Shown: positions 57,788-64,000 of the stretch, piece by piece | How the letters are laid out: each line of letters opens with the position of its first letter | Numbering within the stretch: the first letter of the stretch is position 1 | Assembly: GCF_000550805.1 (NCBI RefSeq) | Contig: NZ_CP004353.1 | Coordinates: 62,001 to 126,000 of the forward strand | DNA from: Corynebacterium vitaeruminis DSM 20294 | GTDB lineage: Bacteria; Actinomycetota; Actinomycetes; Mycobacteriales; Mycobacteriaceae | Reading direction: 5' to 3' | DNA: 64,000 nucleotides | The notes under the pieces: model-generated | Database searches by the model: none | The model's input: only the letters and a program-made list of their open reading frames with translations | Told to the model about the DNA's origin: nothing | Translations under genes and position numbers: made by a program

Positions 57788-59818
57788 ATGTCTCACGTCC
57801 ATTTCCGACGCGCCCTCACCGCGACCGTCGCCGCATCGCTTGGTCTGAGCCTCGCGTCCACGGCGCAGGCCCAACAGGCGCCCAAGACCTTCAGTATTAG
57901 CAACTTCACCGACTTCCACGGTCACATTGCCCAGGTTAGCGACTCCACCGGTGTGAAGGAGCCGGGTGCCGCGGTGCTGTCGGCCATGGTGTCCCACGTC
58001 AACGAGGGGCAGGAATACCTGCTGACCTCTTCCGGTGACAACGTGGGCGGATCCGCGTTCACCTCCGCTGTGCTTCAGGACGAGCCCACGCTCGCGGTCC
58101 TCAACAAGATGGGCGTTACCGCCTCCGCGGTGGGAAACCATGAGTTCGACAAGGGCTACGCCGATCTCACCGATCGTATCCAATCGCATTCCAGCTTCGA
58201 CTACCTCGGTGCGAACGTGAGCGGCGGAACCCCGCCTCTTGCACCCTATGTGGTCAAGGAGGTCGGCGGGGTGCGAGTCGCGTTCATTGGCTCGGTGACC
58301 GCGACTACGAAGGACAAGGTCTCCCCGACCGGCATCGACGGCATCGAGTTCGGCGATCCGGTCGCTGCCACCAACGCGGTTGCCGATCAGATCACCGCCG
58401 AAAAGACCGCCGACGTCGTGATTGCGCTCTACCACGAGGGAATCTCCGACCCGTCTGTCTTCAACGACAACGTCGACGCCGTGTTTGCTGGTGACACCCA
58501 CGAGACGAAGTCCCAGGTGATTAAGCGTGCGGACGGTTCCGCCTTCGCGGTGGCCCAGGCGGGGGAGTACGGCAAGCAGCTGGCAGACATGGACTTCACC
58601 TTTGACCCGGAAACGGGCGATGTCATTGACATCGCACCGAAGGTGTACACCACCGATGAGATGATGGCCGCCGTTGGTGCCACCCCCGACCTAGCCGTCC
58701 AAGCGCTCGTGGACCAGGCGAAGCTCGACTCGGATGCCGCTGGCGCTACCACCGTGGCTACCGCGTCCTCTTCCTTCTACCGCGGCGCCAACGAGGACAA
58801 CGTTGCAAGCTCCGGATCCAACCGCGGCGTCGAGTCGACGCTGTCGAACGCACTCGCGCAGGCCGCGAAGGCAGGGATCAACGCCAACACCAGCGCCCAC
58901 GCCGACCTCGGCGTCATGAACGCTGGCGGAGTGCGCGCAGACCTCGAGGCTGGCGCCGTCACCTATCAGGAGGCCTTCGCGGTGCAGCCCTTCGGCAATG
59001 AGATCACCTACACCACGCTGACCGGTCAGGACATCATCGACGCCATCGAGCAGCAGTGGAAGGACCCGACACTGTCTCGTCCGGTCCTCGCGCTCGGCTG
59101 GTCGGACAACTTCTCCTACACCTACAATCCGGACGCGCCGCAGGGCGAGCGCTTCCTCGCTGGCGCCATCGACGGCGAGCCGCTCGACCCGGCGAAGTCC
59201 TACGTGGTGGCGGGCTCCACCTTCCTCCTCGACGGCGGCGACGGCTTCGCAGCGCTGGCCAACGGCACCGAGAAGCCCAACACCGGACTCATGGATGTCG
59301 ATGTGTTCACCGGTTACCTTGCTGCCTACCCGGCCCTGGCCCCGCGCGGCGGGCAGTCCGCTGTCGGAGTGAAGCTGGACGGTGAGCTGGCCCCGGGCGC
59401 GAGCGTCACCTTCGACCTGAGCTCGCTGATCTACACCGTCGGCGATGTGGCGCAGCAGGTGACCGTCTCAGTCGGCGACGCCATCGCCACCGCCGACATC
59501 GTCCATGACCTCGGTGCCGCGAACTACGGCGAGGCGGGCACCGCGCAGGTCGCGCTCACCTTGCCGAGCACACTGAGCGACGCGGACGTCCTCACCGTTA
59601 CCACCGACGCTGGCACCCGCGTGGAGGTGCCGGTCAGCGCGCTCGGCGCGGTCACCGGCGCTGACAATGCGCCTTCCGCGCCGAATGCCTCGAGCGGAAG
59701 CTCCACGGGGCTGGGTGTCTTCGCGCTGTTGGCGGCCGTCGCCTCGCTCATCGGTGCCTTCTTCACCCCGGCTCTCATGCCGATGCTTGAGCAGCTGCGC
59801 GCACAGCTCGGGGTCTAG
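57788..59818 (+). CDS. Secreted, surface-anchored 5'-nucleotidase / UshA-type phosphoesterase
   Basis: 676 residues after AAGGAG. The signal peptide ends near Ala-Gln-Ala (about 30). The metallophosphatase domain has Asp-Phe-His-Gly-His and Gly-Asn-His-Glu-Phe-Asp; the C-terminal 5'-nucleotidase domain has Asn-Ala-Gly-Gly-Val-Arg and Gln-Pro-Phe-Gly-Asn. A Ser/Gly-rich linker and a hydrophobic helix near the end suggest membrane anchoring. It dephosphorylates external nucleotides for purine or phosphate scavenging. Confidence 0.92.
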   Translation: MSHVHFRRALTATVAASLGLSLASTAQAQQAPKTFSISNFTDFHGHIAQVSDSTGVKEPGAAVLSAMVSHVNEGQEYLLTSSGDNVGGSAFTSAVLQDEPTLAVLNKMGVTASAVGNHEFDKGYADLTDRIQSHSSFDYLGANVSGGTPPLAPYVVKEVGGVRVAFIGSVTATTKDKVSPTGIDGIEFGDPVAATNAVADQITAEKTADVVIALYHEGISDPSVFNDNVDAVFAGDTHETKSQVIKRADGSAFAVAQAGEYGKQLADMDFTFDPETGDVIDIAPKVYTTDEMMAAVGATPDLAVQALVDQAKLDSDAAGATTVATASSSFYRGANEDNVASSGSNRGVESTLSNALAQAAKAGINANTSAHADLGVMNAGGVRADLEAGAVTYQEAFAVQPFGNEITYTTLTGQDIIDAIEQQWKDPTLSRPVLALGWSDNFSYTYNPDAPQGERFLAGAIDGEPLDPAKSYVVAGSTFLLDGGDGFAALANGTEKPNTGLMDVDVFTGYLAAYPALAPRGGQSAVGVKLDGELAPGASVTFDLSSLIYTVGDVAQQVTVSVGDAIATADIVHDLGAANYGEAGTAQVALTLPSTLSDADVLTVTTDAGTRVEVPVSALGAVTGADNAPSAPNASSGSSTGLGVFALLAAVASLIGAFFTPALMPMLEQLRAQLGV

Positions 59819-59846
59819 TGCTTCGTCGCGCAAGATTCCGCACCGA

Positions 59847-59876
59847 CCTTGGTGCGTCGACAAGCAGTCGACAAGC
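59847..59876 (-). repeat. Dispersed word, duplicated core
   Basis: CCTTGGTGCGTCGACAAGC followed directly by AGTCGACAAGC: the core is duplicated in tandem after the nucleotidase gene. Confidence 0.6.
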
Positions 59877-59937
59877 AAGAGTGCCTACTGTTTAAGGGGT
59901 AGGCACGGCTAGAAACGCACGGAAGGAAGGCAAGACC

Positions 59938-60654
59938 ATGTCGGAGACCGCGAAGAAGATCGCGCTTGTGACCGGGGGCTCCTCGGGCATTGGCGAGGCG
60001 ACGGCGAGGGCGCTGGCCGCCGACGGCTGGCACGTCATCGTAGCCGCGCGCCGCCTCGACCGGCTGGAAAAGATCGCCGAGGAGATCGGCGGCGAGGCCC
60101 GCGAGCTCGATGTGACCAGCCAGGAAAGCGTCGACAAGCTGGCAGCTTCGATCGATCACCTGCACCTTCTGGTCAACAACGCGGGCGGCGCGAAGGGGCT
60201 CGACCCGATCGAGAAGGCCAACATCGCGGACTGGGAATGGATGTACGAGACCAACGTGCTGGGCACCCTGCGCGTGACGCAGGCGTTCCTGGATAAGCTC
60301 ACCGCGGACGAGGGGCACATCATCAACATCTCCTCGGTCGCGGGCATCCAGCCGTACGCGGGTGGGGCGGGCTACAACGCGGCGAAGTTCGGCGTGACGG
60401 CGATGAACAAGGTCATGCGCATCGAGTTCGTCGACCGCCCGATCCGCATCACGGAGATCAACCCGGGCCGCGTGAAGACGGACTTCTCACTCATCCGCTT
60501 CAAGGGCGATGCCGCGAAGGCCGACGCCGTCTACGCGGACAAGCTCAACCTCTCGGCCGAGGACATCGCCGAGTCGATCCGCTGGGTCGCCGGGCTGCCC
60601 GCGCACATGAACATCGACCGCATGGTGATCACCCCGCGCGATCAGGTCATTTAG
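59938..60654 (+). CDS. Short-chain dehydrogenase/reductase, YdfG/serine dehydrogenase-like
   Basis: 238 residues. Cofactor motif Gly-Gly-Ser-Ser-Gly-Ile-Gly (13-19), Asn-Asn-Ala-Gly, Ser-Ser-Val-Ala-Gly and the catalytic Tyr-Asn-Ala-Ala-Lys are intact, and Ala-Ala-Arg-Arg after beta-2 indicates NADPH. The C-terminal Asn-Pro-Gly-Arg-Val-Lys-Thr and Arg-Trp-Val-Ala-Gly-Leu-Pro-Ala-His segments match the YdfG-type 3-hydroxy acid dehydrogenases. A dispersed-word core is within the coding region at 60126. Confidence 0.88.
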   Translation: MSETAKKIALVTGGSSGIGEATARALAADGWHVIVAARRLDRLEKIAEEIGGEARELDVTSQESVDKLAASIDHLHLLVNNAGGAKGLDPIEKANIADWEWMYETNVLGTLRVTQAFLDKLTADEGHIINISSVAGIQPYAGGAGYNAAKFGVTAMNKVMRIEFVDRPIRITEINPGRVKTDFSLIRFKGDAAKADAVYADKLNLSAEDIAESIRWVAGLPAHMNIDRMVITPRDQVI

Positions 60655-60659
60655 CATTT

Positions 60660-60724
60660 GCTTCACGACGCCTACGGCGAGCCTTCTCGAGCCCGCGCGG
60701 CGGGAGCCGTAGGCGTCGGAAAGC
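60660..60724. repeat. Dispersed word, hairpin pair after the SDR gene
   Basis: GCTTCACGACGCCTACGG (60660-60677) faces CCGTAGGCGTCGGAAAGC (60707-60724), with additional GC-rich inner pairing. It lies between tandem genes and may be a terminator as well. Confidence 0.7.
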
Positions 60725-60769
60725 GAATGCAAAACGAAAAGTAGACACGCCACCTAGTAGCCTAGGGGC

Positions 60770-61432
60770 GTGTCTATCGCTTCTTTCGGTGCCCTCTTTG
60801 CCGTGTGGCTGGCCGCGATCACGCTGCCTGGTCCCGATACGCTGCAGCTCATCCGCACGGGAACCCGCGACCGGCGGGCGGGGGTGTGGTGCGCGATCGG
60901 CATCATGGTCGGCAACACCATCTGGATCGTTTCCTCGCTGCTGGGGCTGTCGGCGCTCATGGTGGCCGAGCCCGCGATCTTGCACCTCATCCAGCTTGTC
61001 GGCGGCGCGTACATCGCGTGGATGGGCTGGGGCTCGCTGCGCGGTGGCCTGCGCACGCTGCGGGAGAAGACCTCCGACATGGCGGGGAAGGTCGTCGACG
61101 CGGTGGCCGCTCAAGGGGAGGAGATGGGTGCCTGGCGGGCGCTGCGGCTGGGTGCCGCGACCAACCTTTCGAATCCGAAGGCGGTGGTGTTTTTCGCCTC
61201 GATCTTCGCGCAGTTCGTGCGCCCGGACATGTCGGAGGGCTGGACGGTCGGCATCGCGGCCTTTCTTGTGGTCACGGGGCTTGCGTGGTTCATTGGCTTC
61301 GCGGTGGCGGTGCGCGCGCTGGCGGAGAAGATCATCCGCAACGGGGCCGTCATCGACATCGCTGCGGGCGTCATCTTCCTCGTCATCGCGGCGGTCATGG
61401 CAGCCGAAGGGGCGCGCGGGTTGTTGTCTTAG
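60770..61432 (+). CDS. LysE family amino-acid exporter
   Basis: 220 residues with GTG start. The N-terminal Leu-Pro-Gly-Pro-Asp-Thr-Leu-Gln and Gly-Ile-Met-Val-Gly-Asn segments and the later Leu-Gly-Ala-Ala-Thr-Asn-Leu-Ser-Asn-Pro-Lys-Ala are hallmarks of the RhtB branch of the LysE superfamily. Six helices fit. It exports amino acids or related metabolites; no adjacent LysG-type regulator is present. Confidence 0.88.
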   Translation: MSIASFGALFAVWLAAITLPGPDTLQLIRTGTRDRRAGVWCAIGIMVGNTIWIVSSLLGLSALMVAEPAILHLIQLVGGAYIAWMGWGSLRGGLRTLREKTSDMAGKVVDAVAAQGEEMGAWRALRLGAATNLSNPKAVVFFASIFAQFVRPDMSEGWTVGIAAFLVVTGLAWFIGFAVAVRALAEKIIRNGAVIDIAAGVIFLVIAAVMAAEGARGLLS

Positions 61433-61458
61433 CGCCTCGCGACTGGGCGGGGGAGAGG

Positions 61459-61508
61459 AAGCCGCACGGCCATTGCACCTAGCAGGGTGCGGGGTCGTGC
61501 GGCTTTGT
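61459..61508 (+). terminator. Long hairpin after the LysE gene
   Basis: AAGCCGCACG (61459) and CGTGCGGCTT (ends 61505) form the outer stem, with an inner GCACC/GGTGC stem. A short T-run is present. Confidence 0.7.
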
Positions 61509-61678
61509 GCTGCGAAGACCGTGTCGAGGAAGCAAGTCGGGGTCTGCTAAAGCTGCACTAAGGTGTCTATCTTGCATGCGAAAGCTCTTCATGTATGGCG
61601 CGAATCCGCCAGTTTTATTTATCAATTTATTCAGTGATTACAACTCTGTGAGCAGCCATAACAAAGATTTGAAAGTAA

Positions 61679-61708
61679 TAGTCTAACGAAAATAGACAGC
61701 ATGGTTCA
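61679..61708. promoter_or_regulatory. McbR-like sites before the sulfur-acquisition genes
   Basis: TAGTCTA (61679-61685) and TAGAC-AGCATG-GTTCA (61693-61708, 8 of 10 to the McbR consensus) lie about 100 bp before osmC. The AT-rich remainder of this 370-bp gap holds a 13-bp tandem duplication (61765-61790) and a possible leader ORF. Confidence 0.45.
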
Positions 61709-61730
61709 TGCGTTTCTGGGGAATCGACGT

Positions 61731-61775
61731 ATGGTGTGTGAAGGAGTTTTTTCACAAACTTTTCGACATCTTTAG
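61731..61775 (+). other. Possible leader ORF
   Basis: ATG to TAG, 14 codons (Met-Val-Cys-Glu-Gly-Val-Phe-Ser-Gln-Thr-Phe-Arg-His-Leu). It carries one Cys. It ends inside the first GACATCTTTAGAA copy, 29 bp before osmC. GGGGAA lies upstream. Translation is unproven. Confidence 0.25.
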
Positions 61776-61790
61776 AAGACATCTTTAGAA
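61765..61790 (+). repeat. 13-bp tandem duplication in the osmC leader
   Basis: GACATCTTTAGAA occurs twice in a row, followed immediately by the GAGGAG ribosome site of osmC. Confidence 0.8.
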
Positions 61791-61803
61791 GAGGAGCTAG
61801 ACC

Positions 61804-62352
61804 ATGTCTGAACTGACCCCTAACCACGAGGCGGGCCAGCCGCTCGAGGCCATCGACGCCGCCAAGCTGTCCGAGCTGGCCAAGAAGAACGTTGAGAACC
61901 CGGCCGGTGGCGTCAAGCACATCCGCACCCACACCGAGGCTGACGGCTACTTCCGCAATAACTCCATCATCCGCGATACCCACATCGTCAAGGTGGGCGA
62001 GCCGCTGCCGCTGCTCGGCGATGACTCCGCAGCCAACCCGACCGAGGTCGCCCAGGCCGCCCTCGCAGCCTGCATCTCGGTCGGCATCCAGGCGATTGCC
62101 ACCAACCGCGGCGTGACCCTGACCAAGATCGACATCGACATCGTCGGCACCATCGACATCTCCCCCACCTGGGGCGTGGGCGACCTCGGCGAGCACAAGC
62201 GCCCGGGCGTGTCCGACGTCCACGTTTCCGTCGACATCGACGGCGACGCCGACCGCGAGATCCTGCAGAAGATCGTCGACGACGCCATCGAGTGGTCGCC
62301 GGTGGTCAACACCTACACCCGCCCCGCCAAGCTCACCCACGAGCTGGTCTAA
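61804..62352 (+). CDS. OsmC family protein
   Basis: 182 residues with a GAGGAG site. The OsmC fold is clear (Asn-Pro-Thr-Glu-Val-Ala-Gln-Ala-Ala-Leu-Ala-Ala-Cys-Ile-Ser-Val-Gly) with the first catalytic Cys at about 95. The second Cys that usually sits in the C-terminal Cys-Pro-Val is Ser here (Trp-Ser-Pro-Val-Val-Asn). So it is not a typical Ohr/OsmC peroxidase and could be a redox carrier in the following flavoenzyme system. Confidence 0.85.
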   Translation: MSELTPNHEAGQPLEAIDAAKLSELAKKNVENPAGGVKHIRTHTEADGYFRNNSIIRDTHIVKVGEPLPLLGDDSAANPTEVAQAALAACISVGIQAIATNRGVTLTKIDIDIVGTIDISPTWGVGDLGEHKRPGVSDVHVSVDIDGDADREILQKIVDDAIEWSPVVNTYTRPAKLTHELV

Positions 62353-62400
62353 CCCCGCGCTGAGCGCCGGACACGAGAAACCCCTAGGAGCACCCCAGTC

Positions 62401-63453
62401 ATGACCACACTGATTCGCAAGCCCATCGAGCTTGAGCCGCTCATCCTCGCCGAGGAGGTTCGCAAGACCCTGGCCGACAACGCCAAGGCAGTCGACAAGA
62501 ACGAGCTGCCCGCTCGCTACGGTATCGAGCTGCTGGGTTCGCTGGGGCTGTTCGAGTATTCTTCGCTTCTCGACGCCATTCGCGCCGAACGTGAAATCGC
62601 CCGCGAGGACCTCTCTGTCGCCTTCGGCGGCTGGGCGCAGCTCATGGTCATCCGCTACCTCGAGGTCGGCGGCACCCCGCTGGCGCTCAAGCTGCGCGAC
62701 GAGCTGCTCGCGGGCACCCGCCCGGGCGTTACCGCCATGGCCCCGTCCTTTAAGACCGCCGCCGGTGGAGGCTCCATCCCGCTCGCGGCCACCAAGGTCG
62801 ACGGTGGCTACTCGATTAGCGGCAAGCTCAACTGGGCCTCCAACCTGGCCGAGGACTCCGTCATCGTCTCCTCCGCGGAGACCGCCGACGGCGAGCGCTT
62901 CTTCTTCGTGGTCGAGGGCAACGCCGAAGGACTCGACCTAGGCAAGCCCTTCGGGCTGCTCGGCCTCAACGCCACTTCCTCCTCGTGGATCACCATCGAC
63001 GGACTAATCGTGCCCGAGGCCAACATCCTCTCCCGCGACTTCTTCGGCTTCCTCGCGCAGGTGCGCCCGGCCCTGTTCCTCCTGCAGACCTCCGAGTGCC
63101 TGGGTGTCGCCGAGTCCGCGATCGCCGCGGCCTCGACGAAGCTCACCGGCATGAACGAGGTCTTCGCCGACGACGTCTACCGCGTCGCAGGCGAGATCGA
63201 GGCGCTGATCGCCGAACAAGAAGAGCTCGCCCAGCAGGACGATCCCGATCAGGTCGCGCTCATCAAGCTGCGCCTTGCCGCGGCCCAGGCGACCGTGGAT
63301 GCGACCGCGCTCGAGGTCCGCACCGCCGGCGGCTCCGGCTACGCCTTCTCCTCCCCGGCGTCCCGACGCTTCCGCGAGGCTACCTTCCTCCCGGTGCAGT
63401 CGCCGAACGAGGCCCAGCTCAAGTGGCAGCTGGAGAAGCTGGGAGTAGCGTAA
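62401..63453 (+). CDS. Acyl-CoA-dehydrogenase-like FMNH2 monooxygenase, SfnB/DszC/SeuC type
   Basis: 350 residues. The three-part ACAD fold is visible (helical N-domain, beta domain with Trp-Ala-Ser-Asn and Thr-Ser-Ser-Ser-Trp, C-terminal helices with Ala-Gly-Gly-Ser-Gly-Tyr). The usual catalytic Glu is not obvious. With an OsmC protein upstream and a flavin reductase directly downstream it fits the sulfur-releasing monooxygenase group (SfnB, DszC, SeuC). Substrate is inferred. Confidence 0.75.
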   Translation: MTTLIRKPIELEPLILAEEVRKTLADNAKAVDKNELPARYGIELLGSLGLFEYSSLLDAIRAEREIAREDLSVAFGGWAQLMVIRYLEVGGTPLALKLRDELLAGTRPGVTAMAPSFKTAAGGGSIPLAATKVDGGYSISGKLNWASNLAEDSVIVSSAETADGERFFFVVEGNAEGLDLGKPFGLLGLNATSSSWITIDGLIVPEANILSRDFFGFLAQVRPALFLLQTSECLGVAESAIAAASTKLTGMNEVFADDVYRVAGEIEALIAEQEELAQQDDPDQVALIKLRLAAAQATVDATALEVRTAGGSGYAFSSPASRRFREATFLPVQSPNEAQLKWQLEKLGVA

Positions 63454-63458
63454 GGCCT

Positions 63459-63968
63459 ATGACTGCACCAACCGAAGCATCTGCGAGCGTCAGCGCGGAA
63501 CGCCTGCGTGAGACGGTGGGTACCTTCCCGTCCGGGGTCACGATCATCACTACAGTCGACGGCGGCGAGGACGTCGGCATGACCGTGAGTTCGTTTGCGT
63601 CGTTGTCTCTCGAACCCGCGATGGTGTCCTTCTCGCTGGCGCTGAGCTCGTCGAAGATCAAGCACTTCCGCGTGGGATCCCCGGTGGGCATCTCGGTGCT
63701 CGCCGATCACCAGGCCGAGTACGCGCGCCAGTTCTCCCGCAAGGTCGCCGACCGCTTCGAGGGCGTCGACGTCTGGCGTAACTCCGAGCCGAGGCTCATC
63801 ACCGACGCCGCCGCCTGGTTCGACGGGGAGATCGCCGCGGCCTACCCCGGCGGCGACCACACCATCTTCACCGTCTTGGTCAAGGAGTGCGGCACCCACG
63901 ACGAGGCCAAGCCGCTTCTTTACCAGCGCGGCCAGATGAACAACTGGAGCGTGGAGTACTCCATCTAG
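63459..63968 (+). CDS. Flavin reductase-like domain protein
   Basis: 169 residues starting 5 bp after the previous stop. The Phe-Pro-Ser-Gly-Val-Thr-Ile-Ile-Thr and Gly-Met-Thr-Val-Ser-Ser-Phe-Ala-Ser-Leu-Ser-Leu-Glu-Pro segments mark the FMN-binding split-barrel reductases (DszD/HpaC type), which supply FMNH2 to monooxygenases. It almost certainly serves the preceding flavoprotein. The operon may continue past the window; the last 32 bp show no gene. Confidence 0.9.
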   Translation: MTAPTEASASVSAERLRETVGTFPSGVTIITTVDGGEDVGMTVSSFASLSLEPAMVSFSLALSSSKIKHFRVGSPVGISVLADHQAEYARQFSRKVADRFEGVDVWRNSEPRLITDAAAWFDGEIAAAYPGGDHTIFTVLVKECGTHDEAKPLLYQRGQMNNWSVEYSI

Positions 63969-64000
63969 GCCCGTATTACCTTCCCGAGACCCACGGCACA

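Overview
The window reads as a chromosomal segment of a high-GC actinobacterium, almost certainly a Corynebacterium. The evidence is a secreted corynomycolyl esterase (3878..5074), biotin synthase followed by the actinobacterial auxiliary protein BsaP, a DUF222/HNH endonuclease, and intergenic sequences that match operators known from C. glutamicum (AmtR-type CTAT-N6-ATAG, McbR-type TAGAC-N6-GTCTA). No rRNA, tRNA, CRISPR array, intact transposase or prophage was seen. Most of the window is ordinary core or accessory metabolism in short operons.

Layout. 0-6 kb: PadR regulator with a coupled downstream gene, methyltransferase, epimerase-like reductase, lipoprotein, mycolyltransferase and metallo-hydrolase. 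6-11 kb: a catabolic unit (iolA/mmsA, mmsB, TetR, GntP permease) that fits uptake and oxidation of 3-hydroxyisobutyrate or a related hydroxy acid. 11-19 kb: MacB-like exporter, phosphoribosyltransferase, TetR-controlled membrane protein, threonine aldolase, CHY zinc-finger and DinB proteins. 19.4-23.0 kb: a lower-GC creatinine-type nitrogen module (creatininase, MFS transporter, CodA-type deaminase) with AmtR-like operators in its divergent promoter and flanked by copies of one 75-bp repeat. 23-27.9 kb: Nnr metabolite repair, M20 peptidase, bioB-bsaP. 27.9-29.2 kb: a decayed segment. 29-37 kb: sirtuin, an Orc1/Cdc6-like ATPase with 9-bp iterons upstream, AMP nucleosidase, a TetR-thioesterase pair, RidA, a quinone-reductase-like enzyme, and a low-GC GTPase plus small-protein pair. 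37-49 kb: lipoprotein, hemerythrin, DAACS symporter, lipase, HhH-DUF1801 protein, nitroreductase, gamma-carbonic anhydrase, ROK regulator, GNAT-LOG fusion, DUF885 peptidase, and a MarR/DUF1304 divergent pair. 49-60 kb: AbrB-like and TSUP transporters, HNH protein, HrpB helicase, acetyltransferase, AlkB-Tag alkylation repair and a wall-linked 5'-nucleotidase. 60-64 kb: SDR, LysE exporter and an apparent sulfur-acquisition unit (OsmC, acyl-CoA-dehydrogenase-like flavoprotein, flavin reductase) behind McbR-like sites.

The most unusual signal is not a gene. A short word, GCTT-NN-CGACG, usually extended to GCTTNNCGACGCC(T/A)A(C/A)GG, occurs about 39 times on the two strands by my reading, in intergenic gaps, as hairpin pairs after genes and inside coding regions. 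About 0.5 copies would be expected by chance at uniform base composition. It behaves like a DNA-uptake-type or architectural word. Other non-coding structures that the gene list does not explain are the 9-bp iterons at 30.15 kb, paired palindromes shared by the carbonic anhydrase and peptidase promoters, two related long inverted repeats at 14.9-15.1 kb, and a 15-bp inverted repeat carrying two consensus DnaA boxes at 52.5 kb.
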